DNA of 64,000 nucleotides from Filosporella fistucella (taxonomy: Eukaryota; Ascomycota; Leotiomycetes; Helotiales), in contig JAQJZZ010000010.1 in the NCBI GenBank assembly GCA_030077755.1, forward strand, positions 3,534,001 to 3,598,000, read 5' to 3'. The first letter of the stretch is position 1. Every line of letters starts with the position of its first letter. Position numbers and translations under genes: made by a program. Below are positions 23,331-35,899 of this stretch, in pieces. The notes under the pieces are model-generated. The model was not told the DNA's origin, ran no database searches, and saw only the letters and a list, made by a program, of their open reading frames with translations.

Positions 23331-24708
23331 ATTGAGATAATGGTAGAGAAATGTTCTGTTGTTCGATATCGTGTTGAAATTTCCCCTCGGACTCTTCGAT
23401 CCAATGAGTGACTCATGTGCCTTACAATCTCACCTTCTTCCCCTCGATCTCTTTGTTACCAGATCTTGGACCATCCATAGGTAATAAATGTGCTCAATCT
23501 TGTTGTCTCTTTTCAGAAATATTGCTGGGTTCTGCGCAGGGTTGCCAAGAGAATCGATGGAGCACTTTCCTCTCACGAGTCTGGTGGTCCTTGAACCAAC
23601 ACAACGCGGGGAGGGGGGCAAGATGGACATAGATGAGTTCTAGCAAACACACCATGAAGAATATGAATTTAGGCCCCGTTATGACATCAGTTCTCACAAC
23701 CAAAATTCATCCAGCCTTCAAAGTTCCAAGCTCGAATTCCCAGTTGATATTTTTGCCAAGCCCACGTTGCAGATACCCCTATTCGTGTTGAGATAAGGAT
23801 AATTTCATCATTTGAGTGATTCTAGCCAACCACAGCGTATGTATAGAAGTCGAAAATTGACGGATGAAGCCAAGCAGAAAATCGAGCAGTATTAAACTTC
23901 AACCTTCCCTTCACAATTTAAACCTTTATCAGTCATCAGCAGCCTCAATCGTCGTCAAACGCCAAGAAAGACACCATCCAAACCTTCTGCCCCAGTCTAA
24001 TTCCCCGTCCTTTTGCTTCTTAGTGGACGATCATCTAACGAATTAAACACGTCACCGTTGAAAAATAGGAGCAGGAGAGCAACAGCAGAAGCTCCCCTGT
24101 CTGGACCTCGAATATCACACAATTTGTTGAGCAAATGCTCCTATTTACACACACACAAAATTTGCCGCTACTGAGTGTACATGTATCACTTTGTTGTTGA
24201 TCTTTGTAACACATGTCACTCGACCTCCCTCCTCCTGAACAACCCTAACGATAAGGGGTTGAAGAACAACGGAAAAAGCTAGTTGTCGGTGTCACTTGGA
24301 ACGGTGTCTCTTTCAGACCATCTTTCAGCGGTTGATCCCCTCTCTGGCAGCAAGCTAACAGAAAAATATCCGAAATCTTGATCTTTGATGTCGCAAGCCT
24401 GGCCAGGCCCAACAACTTTCACCTAGACTTCTGGTTCTACTCGGCCTTCCTGACTCGTTTCCCTCCTTTATTTTTTCGTTTTCTTCTCTTGCAACAAAAC
24501 CTTGGAAGTTTATTGTTGTTGCATTACACGCCGTATTCTGCGCCACCTTCCTACATGCACCCTCCCGATAAGAAGTGGTAACGAGTAAGGGCCACGCACT
24601 GCACTGGCGAGACTGGACACGAGCAAAAAAGGGTCTGGACATGCAGTTTTCCTTGCCAAGCTCAAGGGTAAATTGTGGCAAGGGCTGTTTATCCACATCG
24701 CGATAATA
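23331..24708. other. Intergenic, promoter of the GT90 gene
   Basis: About 1.4 kb. Only short unsupported frames. The last few hundred bases before 24709 contain CT-rich tracts typical of a leader. Confidence 0.5.
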
Positions 24709-26746
24709 ATGACGGGAAATGCGCGCCGAAGATCTAGCTCAAGTCTGCAGCAACAACACCAACATCAGTATCGCTCCCACAGAGTTCACCACAATCCCTT
24801 CGTCACAGAGCAGCATGAGGAAACCAGATTCCCCTCACTCAACATCTGTTATTTGAGAGCGCGCAGAAGAATGCGCTCAAAGCAATTTGTCGTCGCAATT
24901 GGCCTACTCGCTTTTGCTGGCATATCGATCTTCTATCTGCGGACAACTTCTTTACCTGGAACCAAGGAATTCCAATTGACACCTGCGATATCGATCACAC
25001 AAATACCGAAGGGAAATGCAGAGGATAAGTCATCTTCGCAATCTCAAAAGGCGATCCCTCAATCTATTTCTGGGACTTCGCATCCAATATTACAGCTCAT
25101 CCAGAATGCCCAGAACGACTTCGACAAGACCGTTGAACGTCAATCAAAGACTTTGGAGGAGGCAGTTGCAGAATATCGAAGGAGATATGGCATACCTCCA
25201 CCACCCAACTTCGATAAATGGTTCGCATTCGCAAAGGAGAGGGGTGTACAGATGATTGATGAGTATGACAATATTCACTCCACATTGACTCCTTTCTGGG
25301 GGCTCAAACCTTCGACGATAAGAGGAAGAGCACAAGAGGCACTGGGATACGATGCGAATAATTTAATCGGAGTCCTGATAAGAGAGGGAGAGGTCAAGAA
25401 GATCGCTGGTGGGCGAGCGTGGCAGATGCATGCTACAACGGGGATGATGGGGAAATTTACGAAATACCTCCCAGACATGGATCTTTGCTTCAACATCCAC
25501 GATGAACCCAGAGTGGTCGTACCATTTGACGATCTGACTAGATTGGTTTCGACGGCGAAAGATGTCAAAATGCCAGCAGCAAATGCTGTCGCGAAGCCGA
25601 GGAATTCCTGGTCAAATAAACCTGCAGACCTCAGCGATGGGTCTCGATTCGAGGATGTCAAAACGACTCGATTCAACGTGTTTGCCCACCAGCCGACATG
25701 GACACATTCCAAAATGTCCTGCTCGCCAGATAGTCCTGCAAGAAGCCTGGATGATGGACCCAAAGAGGATAACTTGGCTAGCTATGCAGTTGGGGAATTG
25801 GGATTCGTCTTCAATACCACAGCTTTCTCGGACATCTGTCAATCGCCATCTTTTGGGGATACCTACGGATTCTTCGATCGGCCGAACGCTTTCAATGTCG
25901 TGCATGATCTAATGCCCATTTTCTCCCAATCGAAAATATCCTCATTCTCCGACATCATCTACCCTTCTCCATGGTATTGGTATGGGAAAGTACCTTATAA
26001 TGAGACGAACGACATGGAGTGGACGGAGAAGCAAGATAAGATGTACTGGCGGGGTTCGACGACGGGAGGCTTCAGCCGAGATGGTGGCTGGAGGCGTCAG
26101 CATCGCCAACATCTTGTGCAAAAGATCAACGCGGGCGATCAAGCTAAAATCCTCATCAATAGGGGTGATGGTGAAGACAACGAAGACTGGCACGTGAAGG
26201 AGGTCCCTCGGAGCGATTTCAAGGATATATTCGACGTCTTCTTTTCTTATATCGGGCAATGTGACCCTACTGATTGCGATGCCCAGAAGCAGTTCTTTGA
26301 TGTGAAAGAAACCGCGAAGCAACAAGATGCTTGGAAATATAAATACCTACTCGACATTGATGGTAATGCCTTCAGTGGTCGATTTTACGCTTTCTTGAAA
26401 AGCAAGAGTTTGGTTTATAAACTCGCAATTTTCAGAGAATGGCATCAGGAGTGGTTAAAGCCATGGGTGCATTATATTCCACTCAGCTTGAGAGGTGATG
26501 AGTGGGTGGAAGCTGTGAGGTGGTTTGCAGGAGAGACAGTAGGGAAAAAAGAGGCCGAGAATATGGCTGTTCAAGGCCGAGAGTGGGCAGGCAAAGTGCT
26601 CCGAAATGAAGATCTGGAGGTGTGGTTCTTTAGGTTACTACTCGAGTACGTAATCCCCTCTTCCAAAATTGATTTCCATACTTACACAAAAAAGATACGG
26701 CAGGCTAGTAGACGACGACCGCGAGACCATCGGATATGCGCCTTGA
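24709..26746 (+). CDS. Glycosyltransferase family 90 (CAP10-like) type II membrane protein
   Basis: Predicted Golgi glycosyltransferase related to cryptococcal Cap59/Cap10 and beta-1,2-xylosyltransferases. Two exons (24709-26645, 26695-26746; 1989 nt) give 662 residues. A basic cytoplasmic tail rich in Gln/His precedes one TM anchor at about residues 60-80 (FVVAIGLLAFAGISIFYL). The C-terminal CAP10 domain carries DKMYWRGSTTGG, WKYKYLLDIDGNAFSGRFYA, FLKSKSLVYKL and WVHYIPLSLRGDEWVEAVRWF, typical of GT90. Exon 2 completes LLLEYGRLVDDDRETIGYAP; the donor is GA|GTACGT, and reading through it gives a false 32-residue tail. An upstream in-frame ATG at 24673 would add 12 residues before the basic tail and is less likely. 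Acceptor sugar and product are unknown. Confidence 0.9.
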
Positions 26747-27836
26747 TACCATCTACTTAGATTGTACATACCACTCACGCTCACCTCCAAAACAATAGAT
26801 GGATGAACCCACTTTACATGACTGCATTGTACAGAATTAGACATGGTTTACTGCACGGCATTGCTTGCGATTTGTTATTTTTTCGCTGCAGCATAGCTCT
26901 CTCTGCATATAAGGAGTAGAGAGGCTCCCGGCGTTTTCACTTTACATGGTTTTAGTAGCTAGGGTTACTTAGAAGGAAGATTGGAGAGACGGAGTGGATG
27001 GAAATGTGTGTATGTATGAATATACCCGCTTGCTTTGTAGAGCTAGACGAATGGGAATTGTATTTGCTCGTTGCCACTGACTCTATAATGTGTTTATGTT
27101 TATCTGCATGTTCTGCTTATCTCTATTGCTTTTTCGTGTTGCTGTTTATTATCGTAGATGTTACCGAGGTGATTGTGTAACGAAACGGCTATGTTGTGTC
27201 ACCTCACACGCGCCATCGCGTGATCTGGCGTTCCGAGTCCATGTCTTGATGATGGGAAAGTTGCTTTTGGTAATGTTGCCGATGGTGATATTATGGCTTT
27301 TATTCCAGGGGTATGGGATGGCGGCAAGCTGTTTGGTTTGGTGGTTAGGGTTCGGCTGAGACATTCAGCCTCATGTGGGAATTGGGGAGGCAAATATGCA
27401 ATTTGAATCTATTGAGAGTGGATAAATGCCATATTGCAGGAGAATTGAGAGTTGTTCAAAGTATTGTACGTGTACCACTTGAGGGAATCGTGGTTTGACG
27501 CAGGGTAGATAGATGTGTTACTTGAATATCGAAGGTCACACTAGAGACTATCATGTGGTACGAGACACGGGACAGCTTCTGGGCCCAAATCATCGCCGTA
27601 CTATTGTTTCATTTAATTGTAATTTGCGTGAAGCTTTCCAATGCGAAAATACGAACCAAAGATCTGGACATAACCATTTTTCTTAGTCTGCTCCTAGCAA
27701 CAGACAGCCTCAGCCTTGCTGAGTCATGCACATTTAACCTCCCTTCACACCCTTCAAGTGCGCCAACATCTTGACAAGAATAAAACTTCTCAAATTATTG
27801 CTCGCTTTGGAAAGAGAAACTGGAAGGATAGCTAGT
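26747..27836. other. Intergenic
   Basis: About 1.1 kb separating two plus-strand genes. No supported gene. Confidence 0.5.
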
Positions 27837-28787
27837 ATGGATCGAATCCATAACCTACCTCCAATTTCCCCTTACAGCGACTTTCACACATCCAAAGATA
27901 CCCCTCTAAACCCCACCAAGCAGGTACCTTTGACACTGCCCGAATCCGATAGAGAACGTCTGCGGCCCTACCTTCACCCTGGAAGAACAAAATTTCTTGT
28001 AGAGGGTATCAGAGATAGAAACTATGCGTCGGGAACGGACAGAATACCCCACGTCACCTTAACGTACGCCCAATCCCTCGACAGCCAAATATCTCTCAAT
28101 CATGGGCAACCTACTACTCTCTCGGGCCCGGAGACCAAAGCAATGACCCATTGGCTTCGAGCAAACCATGATGCGATTCTTGTTGGGGCAGGTACGGCGA
28201 ACGCAGACAACCCGGGACTAAATACAAGATTCAGCTCCAATGGGAACGACATAGTGGAGTTCGCATATCAGCCTAGACCGTTTATACTGGACCCAAGTGG
28301 GAAATGGGAGGAAGACAAATGTGGAAAGTTGTTTGAGAATGCCATCTTTGGGATTGGTAGAGCGCCGTGGTTCATTACCAGCGATAATTGTCCCGTCCAA
28401 GCCGCTGCATTGGAAAGCAAAGTATCAAAAATCAGAAAGGCAGGTGGAGATTATATATCAGCTGGCATCTACCAGGGGTCAAAGGATGGAGTGGACTGGG
28501 AGGCTATCTTGAAGACTATGTGGTCGACGGGAATTAGAAGTGTCATGATCGAAGGAGGAGCAACAGTCATTAATGACCTTCTCCGGAAACGAAATCAACA
28601 TTTGATATCTAGTATTATTGTCACTATTGCACCGACATATCTAGGAGCTGGGGGTGTTGTCGTTGCACCACCGAGATCTGAAGCACAGAATGAGGCGGTA
28701 TTGAAGAAGGTCACTTGGGTACCGTTTGGACAGGATGTCGTGATGGCAGGCATTCTGAAAGAAGATTTTGATCAGCATGCCACTTGA
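27837..28787 (+). CDS. RIB7: 2,5-diamino-6-ribosylamino-pyrimidinone 5'-phosphate reductase (riboflavin synthesis)
   Basis: Intronless, 316 residues. It belongs to the RibD C-terminal / dihydrofolate-reductase-like reductase family and reduces the ribosyl side chain of the GTP cyclohydrolase II product with NADPH, the second step of fungal riboflavin biosynthesis. Seen motifs: PHVTLTYAQSLDSQISLNHGQPT near residue 75, THWLRANHDAILVGAGTANADNPGLNTR (substrate-binding core), and GIRSVMIEGGATVINDLL (the EGG motif) toward the C-terminus, ending with an APTYLGAGGV stretch. Start ATG at 27837 is the first ATG in frame; the frame is open upstream from non-ATG codons. Confidence 0.93.
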   Translation: MDRIHNLPPISPYSDFHTSKDTPLNPTKQVPLTLPESDRERLRPYLHPGRTKFLVEGIRDRNYASGTDRIPHVTLTYAQSLDSQISLNHGQPTTLSGPETKAMTHWLRANHDAILVGAGTANADNPGLNTRFSSNGNDIVEFAYQPRPFILDPSGKWEEDKCGKLFENAIFGIGRAPWFITSDNCPVQAAALESKVSKIRKAGGDYISAGIYQGSKDGVDWEAILKTMWSTGIRSVMIEGGATVINDLLRKRNQHLISSIIVTIAPTYLGAGGVVVAPPRSEAQNEAVLKKVTWVPFGQDVVMAGILKEDFDQHAT

Positions 28788-29048
28788 AATATACGTATGC
28801 TTGAAATACAAATCTCATTAGGCATCCTCTACCCCTCCGGCAACTCGACGTAGCTTCGCCTCGGACTTGGGGTGCGCATTCGATAGAACGTTCCTTCCCT
28901 GTTGGATGTCCGGGTTCTACTTCACTCGACGTCAAATAACGATAGACTGACATCAACACCATTAGACGTTCCATGGTATACCGATATCATTACAAACCCA
29001 CGTACGAAGTTGCCTTGAGTGGTTTTAATCCCGAAATATCGTCACACC

Positions 29049-30419
29049 ATGTTCCCGTTTCTCCTTCTTCCGACAGAACTCCAGCTTAAACTGAAAGATT
29101 ATGCAACAGCCAATACTATTTTGAATCTTGCTCTTTGCTCAAGGGCGATGTATGAGCTGCATGTGCCGTTCCTTTATTCAGTCTTCGATAACAGGAACGA
29201 TCACACTTATGCTCGTCTGGCGAGGATAATCGACGAGCCAGAGCTTGCGAAATATGTAGAAGAAGTTTACATTTCATACTACTTTCATGAAGAGTATATG
29301 GATGTCGAGGTGGTCATGACTACGGAGCGATGCGCCAAAATCAAAGAGCGACTAGTAGGGGTGACATCCCAGAAGGATGCAGACGCCTGGTGCGAAGAAT
29401 TGACTCGGGCTGGGTATAATGATCCTGATCTTGCAGCTCTGCTCTTTGTGCTCTTTCCTAATATCATTCGGTTACAAATGGAAGGCTACTCTCCACGCTT
29501 TGCGGAACGTATAGAATTTCTACTCTCACAATCTCAAATTAAGAGAGGGGGTATTCTGCAAAGGCTCAAAACGCTTGTTGCTACTTCATTTAAAGACCCT
29601 GATGTCAGGGAGCCCTCAGATGACACAGAGTTCTCATATACTGGCTACGCGTCATTTCTTCGGCTCAGTTCTGTATCCGACTTTCATGTCAAGGATATAA
29701 AGGAATGTGAAGATTATGATTACGATGAAATACCCAACGTTAAGAATTTGGAATCCAATGTCACTTATTTGGATCTTGAAAAGTGCTACCTCGAAGATCG
29801 AACAATACCCGAATTCATGAACTTTTTCAACAGGCTTGAGAAATTTCGGTACGTGGCGGACATCAATGTCATAGCGGAGGAAAATCTTGTCGCTATGTTC
29901 AGATGCCTTCGATCTTCAGCGCGATCTTTAAGGGAGTTTGTCCTGTTGGATACGAACGCTGAGGGTATGAACCAGCAGTATGATTTCACAATCGGGTCGT
30001 TGAAGGAATTTACGACACTTGGAAAACTTGAGATCAACTCACGTCTGTTATTAGGGGCTGCTGAAGAAGTTCTAGCAGGATCTGATGGGGGATCTCACAA
30101 CCAAGGAGGGACCAAGGTGACCTTTTACACGCCCTTGCAAATACAAAAATTCATGCTGGCACTGCCCGATAATCTAGGCCACCTCATCATCAGGGGCTGC
30201 ACAGCTGCGATCTTTGATGTTATGTCTAAATTTCTAAGCCAAAAGCCTCCTAATTTGACGACTATTGAGTTGGTCTTTCGCGACAATATTCCGAACGAGC
30301 AACGGCGAAGGTGTCCCAAAAGCTGGGAAATCAGGTTGAAGGAACAGGCTAGCACCATCAACAGACATGAAAGAATCACAAGAGATGAGGGACGGCATGC
30401 TGGACATGTTGAAAGTTAG
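29049..30419 (+). CDS. F-box-like hypothetical protein
   Basis: Intronless, 456 residues. The N-terminus MFPFLLLPTELQLKLKDYA followed by LNLALCSRAMYELHVPFLYSVFD resembles a divergent F-box (LPxEL ... L..CS..). The rest is Leu-rich with Asp/Glu, consistent with an LRR-like or helical substrate domain as in many expanded fungal F-box families, but no clear repeat register was found. A candidate substrate adaptor for an SCF ubiquitin ligase with the SKP1 encoded at 39667-40350. Tail is basic (NRHERITRDEGRHAGH). Confidence 0.7.
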   Translation: MFPFLLLPTELQLKLKDYATANTILNLALCSRAMYELHVPFLYSVFDNRNDHTYARLARIIDEPELAKYVEEVYISYYFHEEYMDVEVVMTTERCAKIKERLVGVTSQKDADAWCEELTRAGYNDPDLAALLFVLFPNIIRLQMEGYSPRFAERIEFLLSQSQIKRGGILQRLKTLVATSFKDPDVREPSDDTEFSYTGYASFLRLSSVSDFHVKDIKECEDYDYDEIPNVKNLESNVTYLDLEKCYLEDRTIPEFMNFFNRLEKFRYVADINVIAEENLVAMFRCLRSSARSLREFVLLDTNAEGMNQQYDFTIGSLKEFTTLGKLEINSRLLLGAAEEVLAGSDGGSHNQGGTKVTFYTPLQIQKFMLALPDNLGHLIIRGCTAAIFDVMSKFLSQKPPNLTTIELVFRDNIPNEQRRRCPKSWEIRLKEQASTINRHERITRDEGRHAGHVES

Positions 30420-30977
30420 TAACGGATCATAGTCGGTGTGTGGACATTGCGGGTATAGATTGATCAAAGCGGGGTAGTTATTCTTCTCTGTTCGCTGAAT
30501 TAGCTTCTCTTTGAATGGAGAATACTTTATTCGAATTATCCCAATTATAAGTTTTGATTGTGTGTTTCCTTCGGATTTAGATCAGGACGTACTTGATCCG
30601 TGAATATGATTAGGTGGTAAGTTACCAGCAGTTATTCAATTCGAGCGCAATACTTTGTATTCATGACCATCAACGAGGGTTTTGATACTTGGTTAGCCTA
30701 TACTACTTGAAGGTCGGTTTCATACCAGACTTTGTGGAGCCCATATGGTCGCATGTCATGGATGAGACATGGTTTCAAGCTTAAGCAGGAGTATATATTT
30801 ACCAGCGCAAGGCTTCTTTTGAAGGAAATGATTGCCTTGCTATTTCGAAGAACAAGAAGTAGCTAGGTGAGAGGTTCAAGCTTTGAGTAATTTAATGTGC
30901 TACTTTAACCGCATACACCTACATCTGCTTCATGCAATAGACGTTTGGTTAACACATTCTATCAAACGTACATGAGT
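30420..30977. other. Convergent 3' spacer
   Basis: About 0.56 kb between two convergent genes; AT-rich, with no gene seen. Confidence 0.5.
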
Positions 30978-32563
30978 CTACAGCTTCGCCTGTACTGCTC
31001 CATCAGCTTTGTTTGACTCTGCTGGTGTCAATTTCTCTGTTTCTTCTTCTATCCTCCTTCCAAGATCTTTGTTAACTCGACAAAACATTTCATATGTCCT
31101 TCTCCTCGTATCCTCCTTCGCAGCACTCAAATGACCAGAGACATTTCCGACGAAATTATCCTGCTGTCCTTGCTGCCCACCGAGAACGTCCCACAAACTT
31201 GTAGCCTGGACAAAATCCTCATCCGTAACTTCAGAGAGAAAAGAGACTGCTGTTCCAGCCCATTTCTCGTGTTCGTTCGTTGGACTGACTGGTTTGTAGC
31301 TGATGCCACGATATGAGGACGGGTAGCCTGGATTGGCACCGTAATTGCCATTGATGGCCATAGGACCATCTCTTTGATACGGATTGAATGCTCGAATAGG
31401 AGCATTCACTGGGATCTGTTGATAGTTGACACCAAGTCGATATCTCTGTGTATCTGGGTATGAGAATAGACGAGCTTGTAGAACAGGATCGGCTGATGGC
31501 TCGACACCGGGTACCAAGTGAGAAGGGGAGAAAGCTACCTGCTCAATCTCGGCAAAGTAATTTTCTACATTTCTGTTGAGAGTGAACTTGCCGAATGGTC
31601 TGAGCGGAACGTCCTTCTGTGGCCATACTTTTGTCAAGTCGAAGATGTTCCATCTGAACTTTTCCGCTTCCTCTGGGGATAGAATCTGGACGTAGACAGT
31701 CCAGGATGGAAAGTTTCCTTTCTGGATCGAGTCGAAAAGATCTTGTGTATTCCAGTCCGGGTTCTCAGAAGCCATATTGCCGGCTTCTTCGTTCGTGAAC
31801 GTCTTGCTACCTTGGTCTGTTTTAAGGTGAACTTGTACATAATTGAATGTTCCATCCGGCTTGATCCATTTGTGTGTATGGCCTGAGTAGCCATTCATGT
31901 GACGGTAAGAGTATGGAGTGCCTCTATCGCTGAAGAGATGCATCACTTGATGAACTGCCTCCTGGTGGGTAGAAAGGTAGTCCCAGAACATCGTTGCATC
32001 TTTCAAATTGGTTTGTGGATTTCGTTTCTGGGTGTGAATGAAGAGGGGAAATTTGGTTGGATCACGGATAAAGAATACTGGTGTGTTATTGTACACCCAG
32101 TCCCAGTTTCCTTCTTCCGTGTAGAATTTGATGGAGAATCCTCGTGGGTCCCGTGCTGTGTCTGGAGAGCCTTTCTCCCCGCCGACTGTAGAGAATCGAG
32201 CAACGCAGGGTGTTTTCTTGCCAACACTTTGTAACATGTCAATAGTACTTATGTCGCTAATGTCATGAGTTACTTCAAATTCTATGTTGACAATTAGTAG
32301 GTAGGTTGTTGCTTTTCAAGCAGCACTGCACACGAACCTCCATATGCACCAGCTCCCTTAGCATGAACAACACGCTCTGGAATTCGTTCTCGATCAAAAT
32401 GAGCCAGAAGATCGAGCAAATGAAAATCTTGAAGTAAGAGAGGGCCATTATTTCCTATTCTCTGAAATGCTTCAGGACTGTTAATAGGACATCCATTGGA
32501 AGTTGTGTAAACCGGCTTCTCGGAGTACCTGAAAGTTGAGGTGGGGTTGTTGTCAGCGACCAT
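30978..32563 (-). CDS. Peroxisomal catalase (small-subunit type)
   Basis: Disproportionates hydrogen peroxide. Two exons (32563-32338, 32281-30978; 56-nt intron; 1530 nt) give 509 residues, the small-subunit (clade 3) size. Distal His67 lies in [12 protein letters not shown], the catalytic Asn in [11 protein letters not shown] and the proximal heme-ligand Tyr in [27 protein letters not shown] and [12 protein letters not shown] follow. The C-terminus is AKL, a good PTS1 signal, so peroxisomal import is inferred. Together with the SKL-bearing acyl-CoA dehydrogenase at 45-47 kb it suggests peroxisomal fatty-acid oxidation with peroxide clean-up, though the two are not adjacent. Confidence 0.96.
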
Positions 32564-34522
32564 GATTGCAGCCTGTATAGGGATGGATGATGTATTTGAC
32601 TCTTTTGAAGCGTAGGTAATTTATGAATCTATGAGAGAAGTCGGTATATCGCAGCATGTTAATACTTTGTCGATGATATAATTACTGCATGGGATTTGAG
32701 CTTCAATTGCAAATCCCGAAGAAGCCTCCCAAGCGGCAAGTCGCTAGTACCAATGAGACAGGTTCGGTTTGCAACAACATTTGTAGAAATATGAGGCTTC
32801 GAGCATCTAAAATAGATCCATTATGAAAGCAAGTGATGGAACGAGAGTAGGTCAAATAAGAAGCCCCCTGTGATGAAAAGAATTACATCCCCACCCTCCC
32901 CCAAAAAATAGCCCAAAAAGATATGTATTTACAAACAGAAATCCTTAATCGAAAACATCAAAAACTCCCCCGTTCCCTTCGAAACGGGAATGACATAGAA
33001 AATCCTCAGGAGGACTTTTCTAGATCGTCAGCCGCATAGAACCCGATCTCCCCTTTTTCTGGGGGAAGTCGAATTCAAGACCACCACATCATGTAACCCA
33101 TGGCTGGTGGTGATGGGTGAGTATTTATTTCGGTATATGATATTGGAGATGGTTAATTTGAAGAGGAATGCGAAGGACAGCTGGTGGTGTCTTGCTAGGT
33201 TATTTGACCTAGCATACTGGAGGAGAAGGGGCAGTGTAAAATCATCTCCTACCAGCGCGAATATCTTGCAATATCCTTCTAGACCATGCAACATAAAAAT
33301 TCATAGCCGATTTATTGCAGACATTTCCCTTTAAAGATAAATTTTGTCTTGGTAATTTTCGAAGATTTAGTCCTTTGGTTGGCGTGACAGACTGCTGCAA
33401 CCGCATCCTCAACGAACAACATCTGTCTTACACATCCAACTCGTATAAAATTCGGAATTCTGGATTTTGCGCGGCTACAAACTAGTGTAACCTCCGAATC
33501 GCTGAAGATTAATCCCGTTTGACAGAATTCTATATCCTACCAAACCCCGAGTCAATGCCCGAGGAAGGGTACGTCACGTGTAAGCTCGATTTTCTCCACG
33601 TACTTCGCGATGTAGCTGAAAATACCTTGACGGATGCAAGTTGAGTTATGCTTGCTAAGTATATTTTTAGTTTGGCTTTCTGCAGTGTCATAGATATTGG
33701 AAATATACTTCTGATTTTATCTCCACAGGCAACTTGGTTGTGCGTCGAGGTCTGTGAATGGAGTCCTGGCATTTATTCATGTCATTTTTTGGGGGGGGGG
33801 TCTTATGCTTGGGCAATCTAAGTCTTTGGTGGTAAGATCATATATATCATGACATTTCCGTGCTAAAGAATCCCGAAGGTTTGTACATGATCGTTCCGTT
33901 AGGAAAGTTGGGTGCACTCTCGCTTAACCCCTTTCTGACCGCTAGAGCCAGAAATTTGAGCAGTTGAGGCCGCAATTTTGCAGCTTTGCAGTTTGTTTGA
34001 GCAGACAGCTTCACTATTCCGTGTAAACCGTTGATCTGGGGTTTTTACTGCTCTGTGAAGTTCAGCTTAAGTCAGAGATTATGAGACCGACACGATTCGC
34101 ACTCTCAAAGGGATGAAGTATTGATGAAGCATTATCAAACATTACCGGTAATCATACCCGCACATGTGTTTTCAGGTAGAAACTTCATCTGAGTACTCTA
34201 AATAGATATAAAAGTATAAATTAATTCAGGTGTGTAAATACTATTGCAGCCAGGTCGATTCCAGTGGGAACAACAAATGATTATTAGAACCATGCATCAT
34301 GTTCTAGAAATACAAAGTCAGGACATGTTTCCATGTCTTAAAGGTCAGGCAAGAACAAACTGACAAACTTCAAATGCACGAAAGCAACGACGTGAAAGCA
34401 CCTTTGTCCTTCGCAAATCCATTCCCCTGCACCACTACGCCTACGTGATATCCTAGACAACCTGTACAAACGACGCCGAGAAGAGTCAACAACGCCTCGA
34501 TCTCCGTCCCGCTATCCATTGT
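32564..34522. other. 2-kb spacer, no gene recognised
   Basis: Contains a G10 homopolymer at 33791-33800 preceded by a T6 run, and AT-rich stretches. Short frames have no family resemblance. Confidence 0.5.
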
Positions 34523-34825
34523 CTATTCTCCCATTTGTCGGCCGTAATTGGCGTTGCGATATTGCTCGCGTTCGGTGTCAGTCCATCCACGTTTTCCGAT
34601 AAACGCATCGTTCTCATCGAAATCTTCACAATCTTTGCAACTGTGATGTCCCGCAGGTCTTTCAGGGCATGCTAGACCCTCGCAATAGAATGTATTGTCT
34701 TCTGGCCTGCCTTTGCGAAGGAATTTGCTAGCATTATGCCTCATTTGCGCCGGATATGTATTACGAAACTCACACTGGCAACATCGCCAATAGAAAAGTT
34801 TCCATGCTGGTGTCATTACAGGCAT
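34523..34825 (-). CDS. Small Cys-rich hypothetical protein
   Basis: 100 residues, intronless, starting at an ATG (MPVMTPAWKLFYWRCCQCEF). Cysteines at 15, 16, 18, 48, 53, 63 and 66 plus His60 and His61 (CEGLACPERPAGHHSCKDC) could bind one or two zinc ions. The N-terminal aromatic WxCCxC motif and C-terminal acidic/basic tail resemble uncharacterised small fungal proteins. No signal peptide. Similar in style to the ORF at 54794-55045. Function unknown. Confidence 0.55.
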   Translation of the reverse strand: MPVMTPAWKLFYWRCCQCEFRNTYPAQMRHNASKFLRKGRPEDNTFYCEGLACPERPAGHHSCKDCEDFDENDAFIGKRGWTDTEREQYRNANYGRQMGE

Positions 34826-35899
34826 TTTGACAGTGAGGAGGGTCTGATAGGGGTTTGTTGAATAGGTGAGCGGCTAGAGAAGGAGACACGGACCAATTGA
34901 ATTGTCACCTTTATTGGCCAGTGAGAGGCGTCAGTCTCGGAAGATTGGTTGCCTTGATGTCAATGTACTAGTGTAGGAAGTATCCCGGCTTGGGGTTTGA
35001 AAGGTTTGGATTCTGTATGGATATGTATTGGTGCTTGATAATTCTTCTTGTATTGTAGATGAGAAAATAGATTGATGTTGATGTTGATGATGAATGAAGA
35101 AGAACGATTCCTAGAGAAAGTGTTTTCTTTTATAGATCTTTTGCAACCCAATTGTGAATCATATTAGAGAGCGACGAGCATGATGAAGATTAGAGAGTAC
35201 TCGCGGAATCATGGTCCAAATAGACTGCTGGCTCAATTGAATAAAATATTGTAGGGTTGGTTCACAAGCTCACTGAGGGAAGTTCAGACCAATATCAGAA
35301 TTGTGCAAATGATAAAATGTTAATGAACGCTGAGTGCCAGAAAATAAATGTACCAAGATGATAGGCTGGAGGTTTGTGTCCCTCACCTGCAAACAATGTA
35401 TCAGGACTCTATCCTAGAGATATCCCTCATCCTTTCAATGTGGCCAAGCAATCCTGGGATCTTAGAGCATTGGCATCCACTTGAATGAAGTGCTCGAAAG
35501 GTTTGTCTTCATCGGAATATAAGCCTCATTAGTAAGAAGCGGTCAATACCCACATCATGGGATATTGATGAAATCAGTATGCACTAGCATAAGTGGTTGA
35601 TACTCTGGGTGTCAGATACCATTCACACAGAAAGGAAATCTACAAAACTCAGAACACAGAAAACTCCAGTATGCATAGAAACAAAATCTAGTATGTCCAA
35701 ATCCCAGGCTAATGCGTCCTATCGTGTCATCTCCAAAATTCAAACAGCCCGCCTTTGCTCCATGCCGCAGAAAGCCTCCATCAAATCAAGTATTTCTGTG
35801 ACGCCAGAAGCAAAGCTATTGTTCGTAATGATTTCTATTCCAGCCGTATTACCTAATGGTAAAGTGGTGATACAGGCTGGTCGTTCCAGCACTCCTGCT
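34826..35899. other. Intergenic
   Basis: About 1.1 kb of flank with no supported gene; a TTGATG repeat lies near 35070-35100. Confidence 0.5.

Noticed and set aside
33791..33800. G10 homopolymer
   Set aside because: Simple homopolymer with no surrounding motif; possible sequencing-length uncertainty only.
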